Below are positions 1 through 11,091 of a DNA stretch of 64,000 nucleotides, piece after piece. The DNA is from an uncultured Rhodobacterales bacterium (lineage in GTDB: Bacteria; Pseudomonadota; Alphaproteobacteria; Rhodobacterales; Rhodobacteraceae). The stretch is from contig CAIQOV010000025.1 in the NCBI GenBank assembly GCA_903873585.1, positions 62,001-126,000 of the forward strand. Reading direction: 5' to 3'. A program made the translations under genes and the position numbers. Position 1 is the stretch's first letter. Each line of letters begins with the position of its first letter. The notes under the pieces are model-generated. The model saw only the letters and a program-made list of their open reading frames with translations. It was not told where the DNA came from and made no database searches.

Positions 1-511
1 CGGCCAACTTTTCGGCCACAGCACGGTCATGCGGCGTGGTGGTGGGCGAGCGGAATTCCAGAGTGTCAGACAAAATGCACGACAGCATCGCGCCTTTGAT
101 CGCTTTGGGCGCTTTGGCCAGATCGGCCCCCATCAAGTCGTGCATAATCGTGGCTGTGCAGGCCAGCGGGCGGATGGTGATGTCGATGGGCGATTTGGTC
201 TTGATGCCGCCGACCAGCATATGGTGGTCGATGATGCCCACCACTTTGGCGTCATTGATCGATGCGGGCAGTTCGGCGGGGTTGTTGGTGTCAACGATCA
301 CCACGGTATCTTCGGCCGTCACATCGGCGATGATTTCGGGCTTTTGCAGGTTCCAATGGGTCAGCACAAAGGCCGCTTCGGTGTTGGGTTCCCCAAGCAA
401 ATAGGGCTTGGCAGGGGTGCCTTTCACTTGCGACAAATACCACGCCCAGATGATCGGCGAGCCGGTGGAATCGGTGTCGGGGGATTTGTGGCCGAAAACC
501 TTGATGGTCAT
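1..511 (-). CDS. ppaC: Manganese-dependent inorganic pyrophosphatase (DHH family), 3' part cut by window edge
   Basis: Reverse-strand translation begins MTIKVFGHKSPDTDSTGSPIIWAWYLSQ and contains the DHH motif (VGIIDHHMLVG); open to the left edge, so absent from the complete-ORF track. Confidence 0.9.
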   Translation of the reverse strand, partial: MTIKVFGHKSPDTDSTGSPIIWAWYLSQVKGTPAKPYLLGEPNTEAAFVLTHWNLQKPEIIADVTAEDTVVIVDTNNPAELPASINDAKVVGIIDHHMLVGGIKTKSPIDITIRPLACTATIMHDLMGADLAKAPKAIKGAMLSCILSDTLEFRSPTTTPHDRAVAEKLA

Positions 512-606
512 GTGGATGCCCTTTGAAATTTCAGATTTGCGCGGCTTATAGGGGGTGCGAAGGCTTTTGTCACGGGGGGTGGTCGCAAAATTGCTGCGCT
601 GCGGCA

Positions 607-1461
607 TCAGCGGCGGTATTGGCGCAGGATGTGCCATAATACCGCGAACAGCACGATGGCCGCACCGACGATCGTGGGCAGGGTCGGGGTTTCGGCAAAG
701 ACAAGCCACACCCATAACGGGGCCAAAGACCCCTCCATCGCGCCCAACAAGGCGGTTTCAATCGGCGGGATTTTGGCCGAGCCCATCAGGAATAGCGCAA
801 ATCCGAGTGACGAGTTAACCAGCCCGAACCCCGCCAGCAGCAGCAGTTGATCGCCCGAAGGCACGCCGGGGGCGGCGAAAGGCAAGCAGATCAGCACGCC
901 AAGGATGGACGATGCCGTTCCCGCAGGCAGGGTCGGTATCTTGGGATGTTTGCGCGCGATTACCATCATCAGTGCCATGCTTAGCGTCATGAGCAGCGCT
1001 AAAAAGTCGCCGACTAAGTTCCCGTCACCGCCCAAGCCCACCATCACCACAGCGCCTGCAAAAGCGATGCCGCAGGCGATCACCGCATCGCGTGATGGGC
1101 GTTGGCGCATCATCACCCAAGCCAAGCCCGCCGTCATAAACGGCACGGTGGCATAAATAATCACCACATGCGCCACAGACGTCATGCGCAGTGCCGTGAT
1201 GTAACACACCATCCCAAGGCCTGAGATCAGCGCATAGGTCCAGCCTGCCCAGCCCAGCCACAACAAAGTTCGCAGGCCCTTTAGCCCCTCACGCCAGAAG
1301 ATAACCGCCAGCAGCCCCACCGTGCCAAACAAGCCCCGCCACACCAGCACGGTGAAAATGTCTTGCGAAATGGCGCGGGTGAACAGCCCTGCCGTGCTCC
1401 ACGCGAGGGTAGAGGTGAAAACCAGCAGCAGCCCCAATTTGTGGTCGCGCGTTAGGGCCAT
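607..1461 (-). CDS. DMT superfamily (EamA) transporter
   Basis: 284 aa, about 10 TM segments, EamA-like repeats. Confidence 0.85.
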   Translation of the reverse strand: MALTRDHKLGLLLVFTSTLAWSTAGLFTRAISQDIFTVLVWRGLFGTVGLLAVIFWREGLKGLRTLLWLGWAGWTYALISGLGMVCYITALRMTSVAHVVIIYATVPFMTAGLAWVMMRQRPSRDAVIACGIAFAGAVVMVGLGGDGNLVGDFLALLMTLSMALMMVIARKHPKIPTLPAGTASSILGVLICLPFAAPGVPSGDQLLLLAGFGLVNSSLGFALFLMGSAKIPPIETALLGAMEGSLAPLWVWLVFAETPTLPTIVGAAIVLFAVLWHILRQYRR

Positions 1462-2192
1462 GTGCGGCGGCCCAGCGTTGCGGCTTGGGTGGGTTCGTGG
1501 CCGTAAATCACTTCCGCGCCGGTTTGGCGCGCAATGCGCAGCACTTTGGCGGCGGATTTGGCGGCGGTGATGGGGTCATCGGCGTCGGGAAAACCCTCGG
1601 CTGGTTCTGAAGCGCGGTTGATGGCGTCGGCGGTCAGCAGCACGGCTTGCCCGCCCACCGTCACCAAGGCTGACAAATGCCCCGCTGTGTGGCCGGGTGT
1701 TGGGATCAGGCGCAGGCCGTGGCAGATTTGCGTGGCGCGTTTCAGGGTGCGGTAGCGCGCTTGGGGCCATGCCATCGGGCGATGGGCGCCAAAGTACAAC
1801 GGCGCAGGTTCGGCGCGTTCGGTGGCGGTTAGGATGATCTGAGCATGGGTGAACAGCGGCAGGGAACCCACATGGTCGATATGGCTGTGGCTTAGGATCA
1901 CATGGCTGATGTCGCCTACGCGCAGGCCCGAAAGCCCCAAAGCGCCTTCGGCGGTTTGGGTGGCATTGAAGTTCACCAGCCGCCCGAACCTGTCTAACCC
2001 GTCAGCACGCGCCGTTGCGCGTTCATCGGTTGCATAGGAGGGTGGAAAGCCTGTGTCGAACAGAATGCGCCGGCCCGCATTGGTGGTGATCAAAAAGCCG
2101 GGGCACAGGATGGTGCGTTTGCCGGGGCCGACATCAAACAGGCCCAGATCCAGCGCGCGCAAGTCTGTTACGGTTTCGTCGCGCAGGTTCAT
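1452..2192 (-). CDS. MBL-fold metallo-hydrolase
   Basis: HSHIDHVG metal-binding motif, TPGHTAGH; start trimmed to ATG of MNLRDETVTDL. Confidence 0.85.
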   Translation of the reverse strand: MNLRDETVTDLRALDLGLFDVGPGKRTILCPGFLITTNAGRRILFDTGFPPSYATDERATARADGLDRFGRLVNFNATQTAEGALGLSGLRVGDISHVILSHSHIDHVGSLPLFTHAQIILTATERAEPAPLYFGAHRPMAWPQARYRTLKRATQICHGLRLIPTPGHTAGHLSALVTVGGQAVLLTADAINRASEPAEGFPDADDPITAAKSAAKVLRIARQTGAEVIYGHEPTQAATLGRRTWP

Positions 2193-3178
2193 GGATTTAT
2201 TGCCTGAAGCATCCAGCCGTTTTGTTCCAGAAGATGCAGAACGCCCCGGTCGCCAGACAAATGCAGCGCGCCAAAGGCCGCCAGCACGGGGCCTTTTTGC
2301 GCGGCCCCTTCCAGAACCGGCACCCAAGCGGCGTTGCGGGCGGAAATCATGGCATGGTCGATCAACGCCATTTCGCGGTCAGCCTTAGCTTTGGTCATGC
2401 CGGGAAGGTCCAGCAACGCTTGGCCGGTATAGGCCCAGAACAGGCGGCTGTCGCCCGCAAAATAGCTGTCGGAAAGGGTTGTGGCCATATCATCGGATTG
2501 GGCATCTAACGCCACCGTTTGGCGCAGCATGTCCATCTGATCCGCCGCAGGGATTTGGGCGAAAATCTTTAAGACGGCGTCGTAAGGTTCCAGCGCGACA
2601 ATCGGTGTGCCTTGCGCCATGGCCACATCCTTCAGGCGCTTGTCCAAGCCCTGATCCGCGCCCTTAGGCAAAGGAAACAGGCAGGCGGGCATTTCAAGAA
2701 CTGAGGCAAGAAGCCAAGGCTGCATCGTGGCTGCCACATAAGGGGCCATGCCGCGCGCGCGGGCGGCCTTGGCCACTTGGTCCCAATCGGCGGGGGGCAA
2801 TTGTTCGGGCAGGGTTGGCCCCTTGGTCAGATACATCAGGCTAGGATCTTGTGTGACAGCGCTTTGCAGGGCGGCTTGTTCGGCGGGGCCCGCCTCGACC
2901 AGCAGGGCCTTGGCTTGCGCCACATAGGGCGCAAGGGCTGCCAAAGTCGCATCAAAGCGCGGGTCTGACAGGTGATAGGTTCCCACAAGGGTAATCTGTT
3001 GGCCGCCCTTGCGGGCTTGCCAAAGATTGCCGCGGTCAAATGGCCCGTCTGCCATGGCACGCAGCGCGCTGCGTTCGGCGGGGGGCAGGGCGGCGATCAG
3101 GTTTTGACCGTGGCAGGTTTCTGCCTGAACCGGCACGGTCAGGGCGAAAAGCAGGCCAAGAGTAAGCGCAAGACGCAT
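2189..3178 (-). CDS. TraB/GumN family protein (exported)
   Basis: N-terminal signal peptide, LVGTYHLSDPR and FGALHLSGDRGVLHLLEQNGW motifs typical of TraB/GumN. Confidence 0.85.
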   Translation of the reverse strand: MRLALTLGLLFALTVPVQAETCHGQNLIAALPPAERSALRAMADGPFDRGNLWQARKGGQQITLVGTYHLSDPRFDATLAALAPYVAQAKALLVEAGPAEQAALQSAVTQDPSLMYLTKGPTLPEQLPPADWDQVAKAARARGMAPYVAATMQPWLLASVLEMPACLFPLPKGADQGLDKRLKDVAMAQGTPIVALEPYDAVLKIFAQIPAADQMDMLRQTVALDAQSDDMATTLSDSYFAGDSRLFWAYTGQALLDLPGMTKAKADREMALIDHAMISARNAAWVPVLEGAAQKGPVLAAFGALHLSGDRGVLHLLEQNGWMLQAINP

Positions 3179-3187
3179 CGGGCGGGC

Positions 3188-4552
3188 CTAGACCTTGGCC
3201 GCTAAGCCGGTTTGCGGTGCGACGCCGATGGCTTTAAGTGTATCTGCCGCCCATAGCCGCGACAAGGCGTGGTACAACGGCTCTGGCTCGATCAGGCGCG
3301 AGGTGCCTGTGGCCAAAATAGCGGCAGCCATAATCGGGACGATATGTTCATGCCCGCCGGTCATCTCGACGATGATCACAATCGCCGTCATCGGCGCTTG
3401 GGTGACACCGGCGAAATAGCCCGACATTCCCAAAATCGCCCCCAACCCAGCCGACGATCCCCAGACCGCCGCCATAACAGACCCAAACCCCACCCCAACC
3501 GCCAAGGAGGGCGCAAAGATACCGCCCGGAATGCCCGACGCAGCCGAAGCCAAGGTGGCCACAAACTTTCCGGCAAAGAAATACCATGGCAGGCTTGCCC
3601 CCTCGATGCCCGCGCGCGATTCGGCGTAGCCTGCACCGTAGGTCAACCCCCCCGTGGCAAGGCCAACCACGGCCACAATCAAACCCGCACCGCCTGCGAT
3701 CAGCACGATCTTGCGCAGCGGGGGCAGATGCCAGCGGCGGATGCGGTAGGTCATTTCTAACAGCAAGCGGCTGAAAAGCGCGCCCAAGGCCCCGCCGAGA
3801 ATGCCGCAAGACAGCACCAGCGGCCAATCTTGCGGAAAATGTGCCATGGCCGAAGACACGCCGAAATAGGTGTAAGATCCTTCCAACCCCATCGCGGCGA
3901 CGCCTGCAAGGATGACGGTGGAAAGAACCACGCCCGTGATGCGCGCGCTGTAGGTGCGGCCCATCTCTTCGATCGCAAAGACGATGCCCGCTAAGGGCGT
4001 GTTAAAGGCCGCCGCAATCCCCGCCGCTGATCCGGCAAGGATCACGCCTTGGGTATGGGCCATGCGCCCCAAACGCGCTGACACCAGCATCATGGCCGCG
4101 CCAACTTGCACGGTTGGCCCTTCACGCCCGACCGATGCCCCGCAGGCAAGGGCGACAACGGTCAGGGCGATTTTGCCTATGATGATGCGGGCGGATAACA
4201 GCACGCTGCGCCCTGCCTCGTTGCGCATATGGTGGGCGGCGATGGCTTGGGGAATGCCGCTGCCTTGCGTGCCGGGAAAGTAGAGGCGCGCCATCAGGCC
4301 GCAAAAGATCATGCCCGCAGGTGTCAGCACCAAGGGCAACCAGTGCTGCCATCCGCCACGGGTTATGCCCGAAAAAAGCTGTTCGCCCATGTCAGACAAA
4401 TGGGCGAAGGCGACCGAAATGGCCCCCGTGGCCAGTGCCCCCAGCCAAAAGACCAGATGCGACCGCCACAGGCGCGGTGAAGCCACAAAGACCGAGGCAC
4501 GACGCACAAACCCCAAATGGGAAATGTCGTGCAGGAAGCCGTTCTTATACAT
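3188..4552 (-). CDS. ClC-family chloride channel/antiporter
   Basis: GSGIPQA, GREGPTVQ and GIFAPSLAVG selectivity-filter motifs of ClC proteins. Confidence 0.93.
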   Translation of the reverse strand: MYKNGFLHDISHLGFVRRASVFVASPRLWRSHLVFWLGALATGAISVAFAHLSDMGEQLFSGITRGGWQHWLPLVLTPAGMIFCGLMARLYFPGTQGSGIPQAIAAHHMRNEAGRSVLLSARIIIGKIALTVVALACGASVGREGPTVQVGAAMMLVSARLGRMAHTQGVILAGSAAGIAAAFNTPLAGIVFAIEEMGRTYSARITGVVLSTVILAGVAAMGLEGSYTYFGVSSAMAHFPQDWPLVLSCGILGGALGALFSRLLLEMTYRIRRWHLPPLRKIVLIAGGAGLIVAVVGLATGGLTYGAGYAESRAGIEGASLPWYFFAGKFVATLASAASGIPGGIFAPSLAVGVGFGSVMAAVWGSSAGLGAILGMSGYFAGVTQAPMTAIVIIVEMTGGHEHIVPIMAAAILATGTSRLIEPEPLYHALSRLWAADTLKAIGVAPQTGLAAKV

Positions 4553-4802
4553 GGCCGGTCGTTCCTTGTTCCTGCTGATCCAAAGGCGCGGTGCCTACTT
4601 GCGGTCGTAAAGGCTTTGGCACAAGCCCCAAAGCCATTTTTTCTGCTTGCCCACCGAATACCTTTAGCGCTGCGTCAAAGTGTGCGCCGTTGCCAACAAG
4701 GGCGCGCGTGCAGGCCGGTTCCTGCCCAATCGCGCTGGGCCCCAAGATTTTTGCCACCCTAGGTGTTGACAGACCAAGGGGCAGCGCTTACCTCACCCGT
4801 CA

Positions 4803-4829
4803 TTAGCACTCACCCGATATGAGTGCTAA
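4803..4829 (+). promoter_or_regulatory. CIRCE operator (HrcA binding site)
   Basis: Perfect TTAGCACTC-N9-GAGTGCTAA inverted repeat immediately upstream of groES. Confidence 0.97.
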
Positions 4830-4862
4830 CCTGATTAACTGGAACCTAGGGAGTGTTGCCAG

Positions 4863-5150
4863 ATGGCTTTCAAACCTCTGCATGACCGCGTGCTGGTCAA
4901 GCGTATTGCTTCGACCGAAAAAACAACCGGCGGCCTGATTATTCCGGAAAGCGCCAAGGAAAAGCCCGCCGAGGGCGAGATCATTTCTGTGGGCGAAGGC
5001 GCTCGCAAGGATTCGGGCGAGCTGATCGCACCGGCGGTTAAAGCTGGCGACCGTATCTTGTTTGGCAAATGGTCGGGCACCGAAGTCAAGCTTGACGGCG
5101 AAGAACTGCTGATCATGAAAGAAAGCGACATCATGGGGATCATCTCCTAA
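4863..5150 (+). CDS. groES: Co-chaperonin GroES
   Basis: [15 protein letters not shown]..., 95 aa, canonical. Confidence 0.98.
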   Translation: MAFKPLHDRVLVKRIASTEKTTGGLIIPESAKEKPAEGEIISVGEGARKDSGELIAPAVKAGDRILFGKWSGTEVKLDGEELLIMKESDIMGIIS

Positions 5151-5168
5151 GTCGCCTGTCTTTTCGAC

Positions 5169-5192
5169 GGTGCGTGTGAACACGCACCCTAC
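5169..5192. repeat. Short palindromic repeat copy 1 (GGTGCGTG-TGAA-CACGCACCCTAC)
   Basis: Perfect 8-bp stem with 4-nt loop and CTAC tail; same architecture as 5206-5229. Confidence 0.85.
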
Positions 5193-5198
5193 GGATGA

Positions 5199-6908
<1,710 letters not shown>

Positions 6909-6929
6909 TCTGCCCAAAAGGCAGATCGA

Positions 6930-6960
6930 AAAGGGCGCCCGTTTGGGCGCCCTTTTTGTT
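6930..6960 (+). terminator. Rho-independent terminator of groESL
   Basis: AAGGGCGCCC-GTTT-GGGCGCCCTTTTTG stem-loop with T-run. Confidence 0.92.
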
Positions 6961-6986
6961 GTTTCGGCTTGGCTATGGCCACGGCC

Positions 6987-7490
6987 TTAGGCCGTTGGAT
7001 GCGCCAGAAAGATAGCCATCACCTCTAAGTCGAGAGCCCCCGCAGGGCGCTGCCACGTCACCACATCGCCCACTTCGGCCCCGATCAGCGCCCGCGCCAA
7101 GGGCGCGTGCGGCGCGATGCGGCCCAAAGCGGGGTCGGCTTCATCCTCGCCGGTGATTTCATAGACCTGTTCGCGCCCTGACGGGTCGCAAACCCGCACG
7201 CTTAGGCCAAAGGCAACCTGCGACAGATCGTGCTGTGCGGGGTCGACGGGAATGGCGCTGCGCAGTCGCGCTTCAAGATAGCGGATGTCGCGTTCTGCGG
7301 CGGCTTCGGGCAACTTGTCCAACCGCTCGGCACGGGATTTGAGAGCGGCGAGCGTGGTTTGCGCCTGTTGCAAACGTGCCTGCAAAGTGGCCAAGCCGCG
7401 TGGGGTGACATAGTTTGGATGCGCTGACAGCGGCAGGTCGGGCAGCGGATCAAGTGCGCCGTCGCCCTCTTTCACAAAGGCGCGGCTCAT
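6987..7490 (-). CDS. GreA/GreB-family transcript cleavage/elongation factor
   Basis: N-terminal coiled-coil and GreAB C-terminal pattern (YEITGEDEADPALGRI...ARALIGAEVGDVV). Confidence 0.85.
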   Translation of the reverse strand: MSRAFVKEGDGALDPLPDLPLSAHPNYVTPRGLATLQARLQQAQTTLAALKSRAERLDKLPEAAAERDIRYLEARLRSAIPVDPAQHDLSQVAFGLSVRVCDPSGREQVYEITGEDEADPALGRIAPHAPLARALIGAEVGDVVTWQRPAGALDLEVMAIFLAHPTA

Positions 7491-7939
7491 CGGGTGAGCC
7501 GTTCTAGCGGGTCATAGGTCAGCCCATGGATCCACGCGACCGATGCCAGACTGTCAGGCTTAAAGCGGATGCGGCGGGATTGCAGATCGGCTTGGGTGAA
7601 AAACCGCCGCTCTGTCACCACCTTTGCGGGATCGCGCCAGTCGGGGGTAAGTTCGCCCGCTGTGATGGTGCAGTGAAAGAAGATCTCGACCTGATGAAAG
7701 CCGCTGGCAGGATCGTGAAACTCATTCACCAGCGCGGGTGCGCCGACCGCGATGCGCAGCCCCGTCTCCTCATGCACTTCGCGCATCAGATTGTCGTGCA
7801 ACGAGGCACCAGATTCCACCCCACCCCCCGGCGCGCACCACAGATCAGATCGCCCGTCTGGAAAGGCGTTCACCAGCAAAAGCGCGTTGTCCTGCAAGAT
7901 CAGGGCGCGGGCGGCAAGGCGGGGGGTTCTTAGTTTCAT
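7487..7939 (-). CDS. NUDIX hydrolase
   Basis: Nudix box GGGVESGASLHDNLMREVHEETGL. Confidence 0.92.
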   Translation of the reverse strand: MKLRTPRLAARALILQDNALLLVNAFPDGRSDLWCAPGGGVESGASLHDNLMREVHEETGLRIAVGAPALVNEFHDPASGFHQVEIFFHCTITAGELTPDWRDPAKVVTERRFFTQADLQSRRIRFKPDSLASVAWIHGLTYDPLERLTR

Positions 7940-7977
7940 GCGCCAAGGCTAGACCTTGGCGCATGAATGTCCAGCCC

Positions 7978-8865
7978 TTAGGCAGGAAGGGCCTCTGCCT
8001 GCGGGCTACGACCTGACCAAAGCAGATACAGCGACCCTGCCAGAATGAGGGCAACACCCGCCCAGATATTCCCCTCGGGCCAATAGCCAAAGGCCAGACC
8101 ATAGATCAAAATGTTGCTGATCAGCTTTAGGTCATCGAAGGGTTGTACAAAGGCTGCATCGCTGGCGGCATAGGCCCAAGTCAGCAAGTATTGCGCGGCC
8201 ATCATGATGATGCCGCCCACCACCAGCCAGCCCAGAATTTGTGCGCTGGGCAGTTCGAACCCCGCGCGCAACGACAGCCCCGCATTGATCGGCGTCAGCA
8301 GCACCAACAGCCATAGCGTGACGGTGGGGGCCTGTTCGGTGCGGGTCAGCACCTTGGTCAACAGCGACGATGCCGCCCACAACACGGCGGCGGCAACCGG
8401 ATAGATCATCGCCGTGGTCAGCCCCGTTGTCCATAAGTTGGCAACGATGCTGGCCCCGCCAAGCCCAACCACCGCCGCACTCCAGCGGGCGGGGGTGACG
8501 GTTTCGCCCAAGAACACCTTCGCCCCGATCAGCACGAAGATGGGTGAGGTCATGACCAAAGCAATCACCTGCCAAATCGGCGTCCCCGAGGCGAGGCTTA
8601 GCACAAAGGCCTGCACGCCAAGTGCTGACAGAATGACGCGGATGATGTGCAAGATGGGGCGTTGCGTGCGCAGTTTGCCCAAGCCTTCTCGCAGCACAAA
8701 GGGCAGCGAAAAGGCGGTGGCGATGGCATATTGCCAGAACGTGTCAGATTGCGGCTTAAAGCCCAACTGGGCGGTGATCACAAAGGTGATGGAATTGGCT
8801 GCGGCAAAACAAATGCCTGCCAGCACCATAAAGGCCGCGCCTTTTAGCAGGTTGGTCTGATTCAT
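7978..8865 (-). CDS. ribN: EamA/DMT transporter, probable riboflavin importer (RibN-like)
   Basis: 10-TM EamA protein preceded on the same strand by a full FMN riboswitch (8940-9060). Confidence 0.82.
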   Translation of the reverse strand: MNQTNLLKGAAFMVLAGICFAAANSITFVITAQLGFKPQSDTFWQYAIATAFSLPFVLREGLGKLRTQRPILHIIRVILSALGVQAFVLSLASGTPIWQVIALVMTSPIFVLIGAKVFLGETVTPARWSAAVVGLGGASIVANLWTTGLTTAMIYPVAAAVLWAASSLLTKVLTRTEQAPTVTLWLLVLLTPINAGLSLRAGFELPSAQILGWLVVGGIIMMAAQYLLTWAYAASDAAFVQPFDDLKLISNILIYGLAFGYWPEGNIWAGVALILAGSLYLLWSGRSPQAEALPA

Positions 8866-8939
8866 GGGTGTCTCCTTACGACCACATAAATCAGGGGGAT
8901 ATGCGTAACGAACCGCCCTTTCGGGCAGGCAAATTGCGC

Positions 8940-9060
8940 ATTCTCTTTCATCCGGACTATACCGTCGGCCCCGGAGTTACACCGGATCTGCTGACCCTTT
9001 GTTGCCAAAGGCGCTCGCGGGCTATACCGCCGGTGGGGAATTGCACCCCGCCCTGAGAAT
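8940..9060 (-). promoter_or_regulatory. FMN riboswitch (RFN element)
   Basis: Reverse complement contains ATTCTCAGGGCGGGGTGCAATTCCCCACCGGCGGTATAGCCCGCGAGCGC...CAGATCCGGTGTAACTCCGGGGCCGACGGTATAGTCCGGATGAAAGAGAAT, i.e. all conserved RFN blocks. Confidence 0.96.
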
Positions 9061-9235
9061 ACCGGGAACATCCCCGGCGCTGGATGTATACGGATGCGCC
9101 ATCGCAACGGCAAGGTGCGCCATCGGCGGGCAGGTGTGCAAGGGCGCAAAATCGCGGTGATCTTTGCCCGCATCGCTTGCCACAGCCCATCGGGCAAGCT
9201 ATCAATTATCCAACCGCATAATAAGGCCCGCCCCC

Positions 9236-9910
9236 TTGCCCCCCGACCGCAAACCCTATCACCGCGCGGATGAAGACACCCGCCGTCAGGCGCTGATCAC
9301 CGCCACTTTGGCACTGGTGGCCGAAGGTGGGGCGCAAGCGGCCACCGTGCGCGCCATTGCGCAAAAGGCGGGGGTCACGGCAGGGCTGATCCGGCACTAT
9401 TTTCAGGGCAAAGACGCCTTGATGGCCGCAGCCTATGCCCATCTGATGCACCGCATGACAGCCGACAGCGCCGCCGTTCTGCGCACAGCACCCCATGATC
9501 CAAAGGCGCGCCTTGCGGCCTTTGTCACCGCAGCGCTTTGCCCGCCCGTAGTTGACGGCGAAGCCTTGGTTTTATGGGCCGCCTTCATGCAAGAAACCCA
9601 CCGCGATCCGGCCATGCGCCAGACCCACGCACAAACCTATCTGGCCTTTCGCGACCAGTTGCAAAGCCTGATCGCCGATCTGCTTGGGCACAGCGCCCCC
9701 CAAGATCTGCGCCGCCTTGCCATCGCCTGCAACGCAGTGATTGACGGCTTGTGGATGGAAGGCTGCGCTTTGCCCGACGCCTTTGCCATGGGTGAACTGG
9801 TTGACCTTGGCCTGCACGCCGTGGGCGCAATTTTGGGGGCAGACCTTGCGGGCCAATCGGCACAGGGCACACCCGTTTCGACGCAATCAAATATGAAAGT
9901 TCCGGCATGA
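9236..9910 (+). CDS. TetR family regulator (BetI-like)
   Basis: HTH ...TVRAIAQKAGVTAGLIRHYFQGKDALMAAAYAHLM; probable TTG start at 9236 (longest ORF from 9164). Stop overlaps next gene as ATGA. Confidence 0.85.
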   Translation: MPPDRKPYHRADEDTRRQALITATLALVAEGGAQAATVRAIAQKAGVTAGLIRHYFQGKDALMAAAYAHLMHRMTADSAAVLRTAPHDPKARLAAFVTAALCPPVVDGEALVLWAAFMQETHRDPAMRQTHAQTYLAFRDQLQSLIADLLGHSAPQDLRRLAIACNAVIDGLWMEGCALPDAFAMGELVDLGLHAVGAILGADLAGQSAQGTPVSTQSNMKVPA

Positions 9911-11091
9911 AATACGCAGCAGTTACCGAACGTCTCGCCGGTCTTGGTGGCGCGAAATGGGAAGTTCATGCGATGGCCAAAGCGATGATCGCTGCGGGTG
10001 AGGATGTCTTGCTGCTGACCATCGGCGAGCCTGATGTGCCGCCCCCCTCTGCGCTGATCGACACCGCCAAGGCCGCGATGAACGAAGGGCGCTTTGGCTA
10101 TTCTAACGGGCGCGGCGAACCCGCTTTGCTGGCCGCCCTGTCGGCGCGTTACACCGAACGGCGCGGTCGCCCGATCACCACGCAACAATTCATGGCCTTT
10201 CCCGGCACGCAAACCTCTCTTTTCGCCGTGCTGACAGGGTTGGTTGGCCCCGGTGACGAGGTGCTGGTGGGCGACCCGATGTATGCGACCTACGAAGGTG
10301 TCATCATGGCACCGGGGGCCACAGTGGTGCCCGTGCCGCTGCGCCCCGAACACGGCTTTCGCATGCAAGCCGCCGATGTCGAGGCGCGCATCACCCCGCG
10401 CAGTCGGGTGCTGATGCTCAACACCCCGCACAACCCCACGGGTGCTGTGCTGACGGCCGAGGATATCTTGGCGCTGGGTCATGTCGCCAAAGCCCATGAT
10501 CTGTGGATCTTGTCCGATGAGGTTTATGAAGAGCTGATCTTCGCTGATGGGCAATTCGCCTCACCTCTCGACGTGGCAGACCTTGCCGATCGCACCGTTG
10601 CTGTCGCCTCAATCTCTAAATCCCACGCCGCCCCCGGCTTTCGGTCTGGCTGGGCGGTGGGGCCGGAAGAGTTTGTCGCAGCCCTGCTGCCGGTGGCAGA
10701 GACGATGCTGTTTGGCAACCAACCCTTCATCGCCGATATGACAGCCCAAGCCGTGGCCAAACCATCAGAAGTCGCGCGCGGCATGGCCGAACGTTTCGCC
10801 CGCCGCGCACGGCTTATCAAAGACGCGCTGCACGGCAAGAATTCCATTCACGTGCATGAACCGGCAGCGGGGATGTTCAGCGTCGTCGACATCCGCGCCA
10901 CGGGGTTAAGTGGTGAAGTCTTCGCCCGCCGCCTGCTGGAAGAAGAAAAAGTCGCCGTGATGCCAGGGGAAAGCTTTGGCCCCGCGCTGAACGGCTGGTT
11001 GCGCCTAAGCCTGACGCGATCCGATGTCGAACTGGCCGAGGCGTGCCGCCGCCTATCCGCCTTCGCGGCCCGTCAACTGAAAGGCGCATGA
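9907..11091 (+). CDS. aruH: PLP-dependent class I/II aminotransferase, AruH-like (arginine:pyruvate transaminase)
   Basis: Fold-type I AT motifs (NTPHNPTGAVL, SDEVYEELIF, SISKSHAAPGFRSGW); coupled to an AruI-like decarboxylase. Confidence 0.7.
   Translation: MKYAAVTERLAGLGGAKWEVHAMAKAMIAAGEDVLLLTIGEPDVPPPSALIDTAKAAMNEGRFGYSNGRGEPALLAALSARYTERRGRPITTQQFMAFPGTQTSLFAVLTGLVGPGDEVLVGDPMYATYEGVIMAPGATVVPVPLRPEHGFRMQAADVEARITPRSRVLMLNTPHNPTGAVLTAEDILALGHVAKAHDLWILSDEVYEELIFADGQFASPLDVADLADRTVAVASISKSHAAPGFRSGWAVGPEEFVAALLPVAETMLFGNQPFIADMTAQAVAKPSEVARGMAERFARRARLIKDALHGKNSIHVHEPAAGMFSVVDIRATGLSGEVFARRLLEEEKVAVMPGESFGPALNGWLRLSLTRSDVELAEACRRLSAFAARQLKGA

Noticed and set aside
6988-7490. Possible assignment as GreA or Rnk
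   Set aside because: Fits the GreA/GreB family in general but length and N-terminus do not allow a specific symbol.
9637-10554. 305-aa minus-strand ORF opposite the TetR/aminotransferase genes
   Set aside because: Antisense shadow crossing two well-supported genes; His/Gln/Gly-rich.
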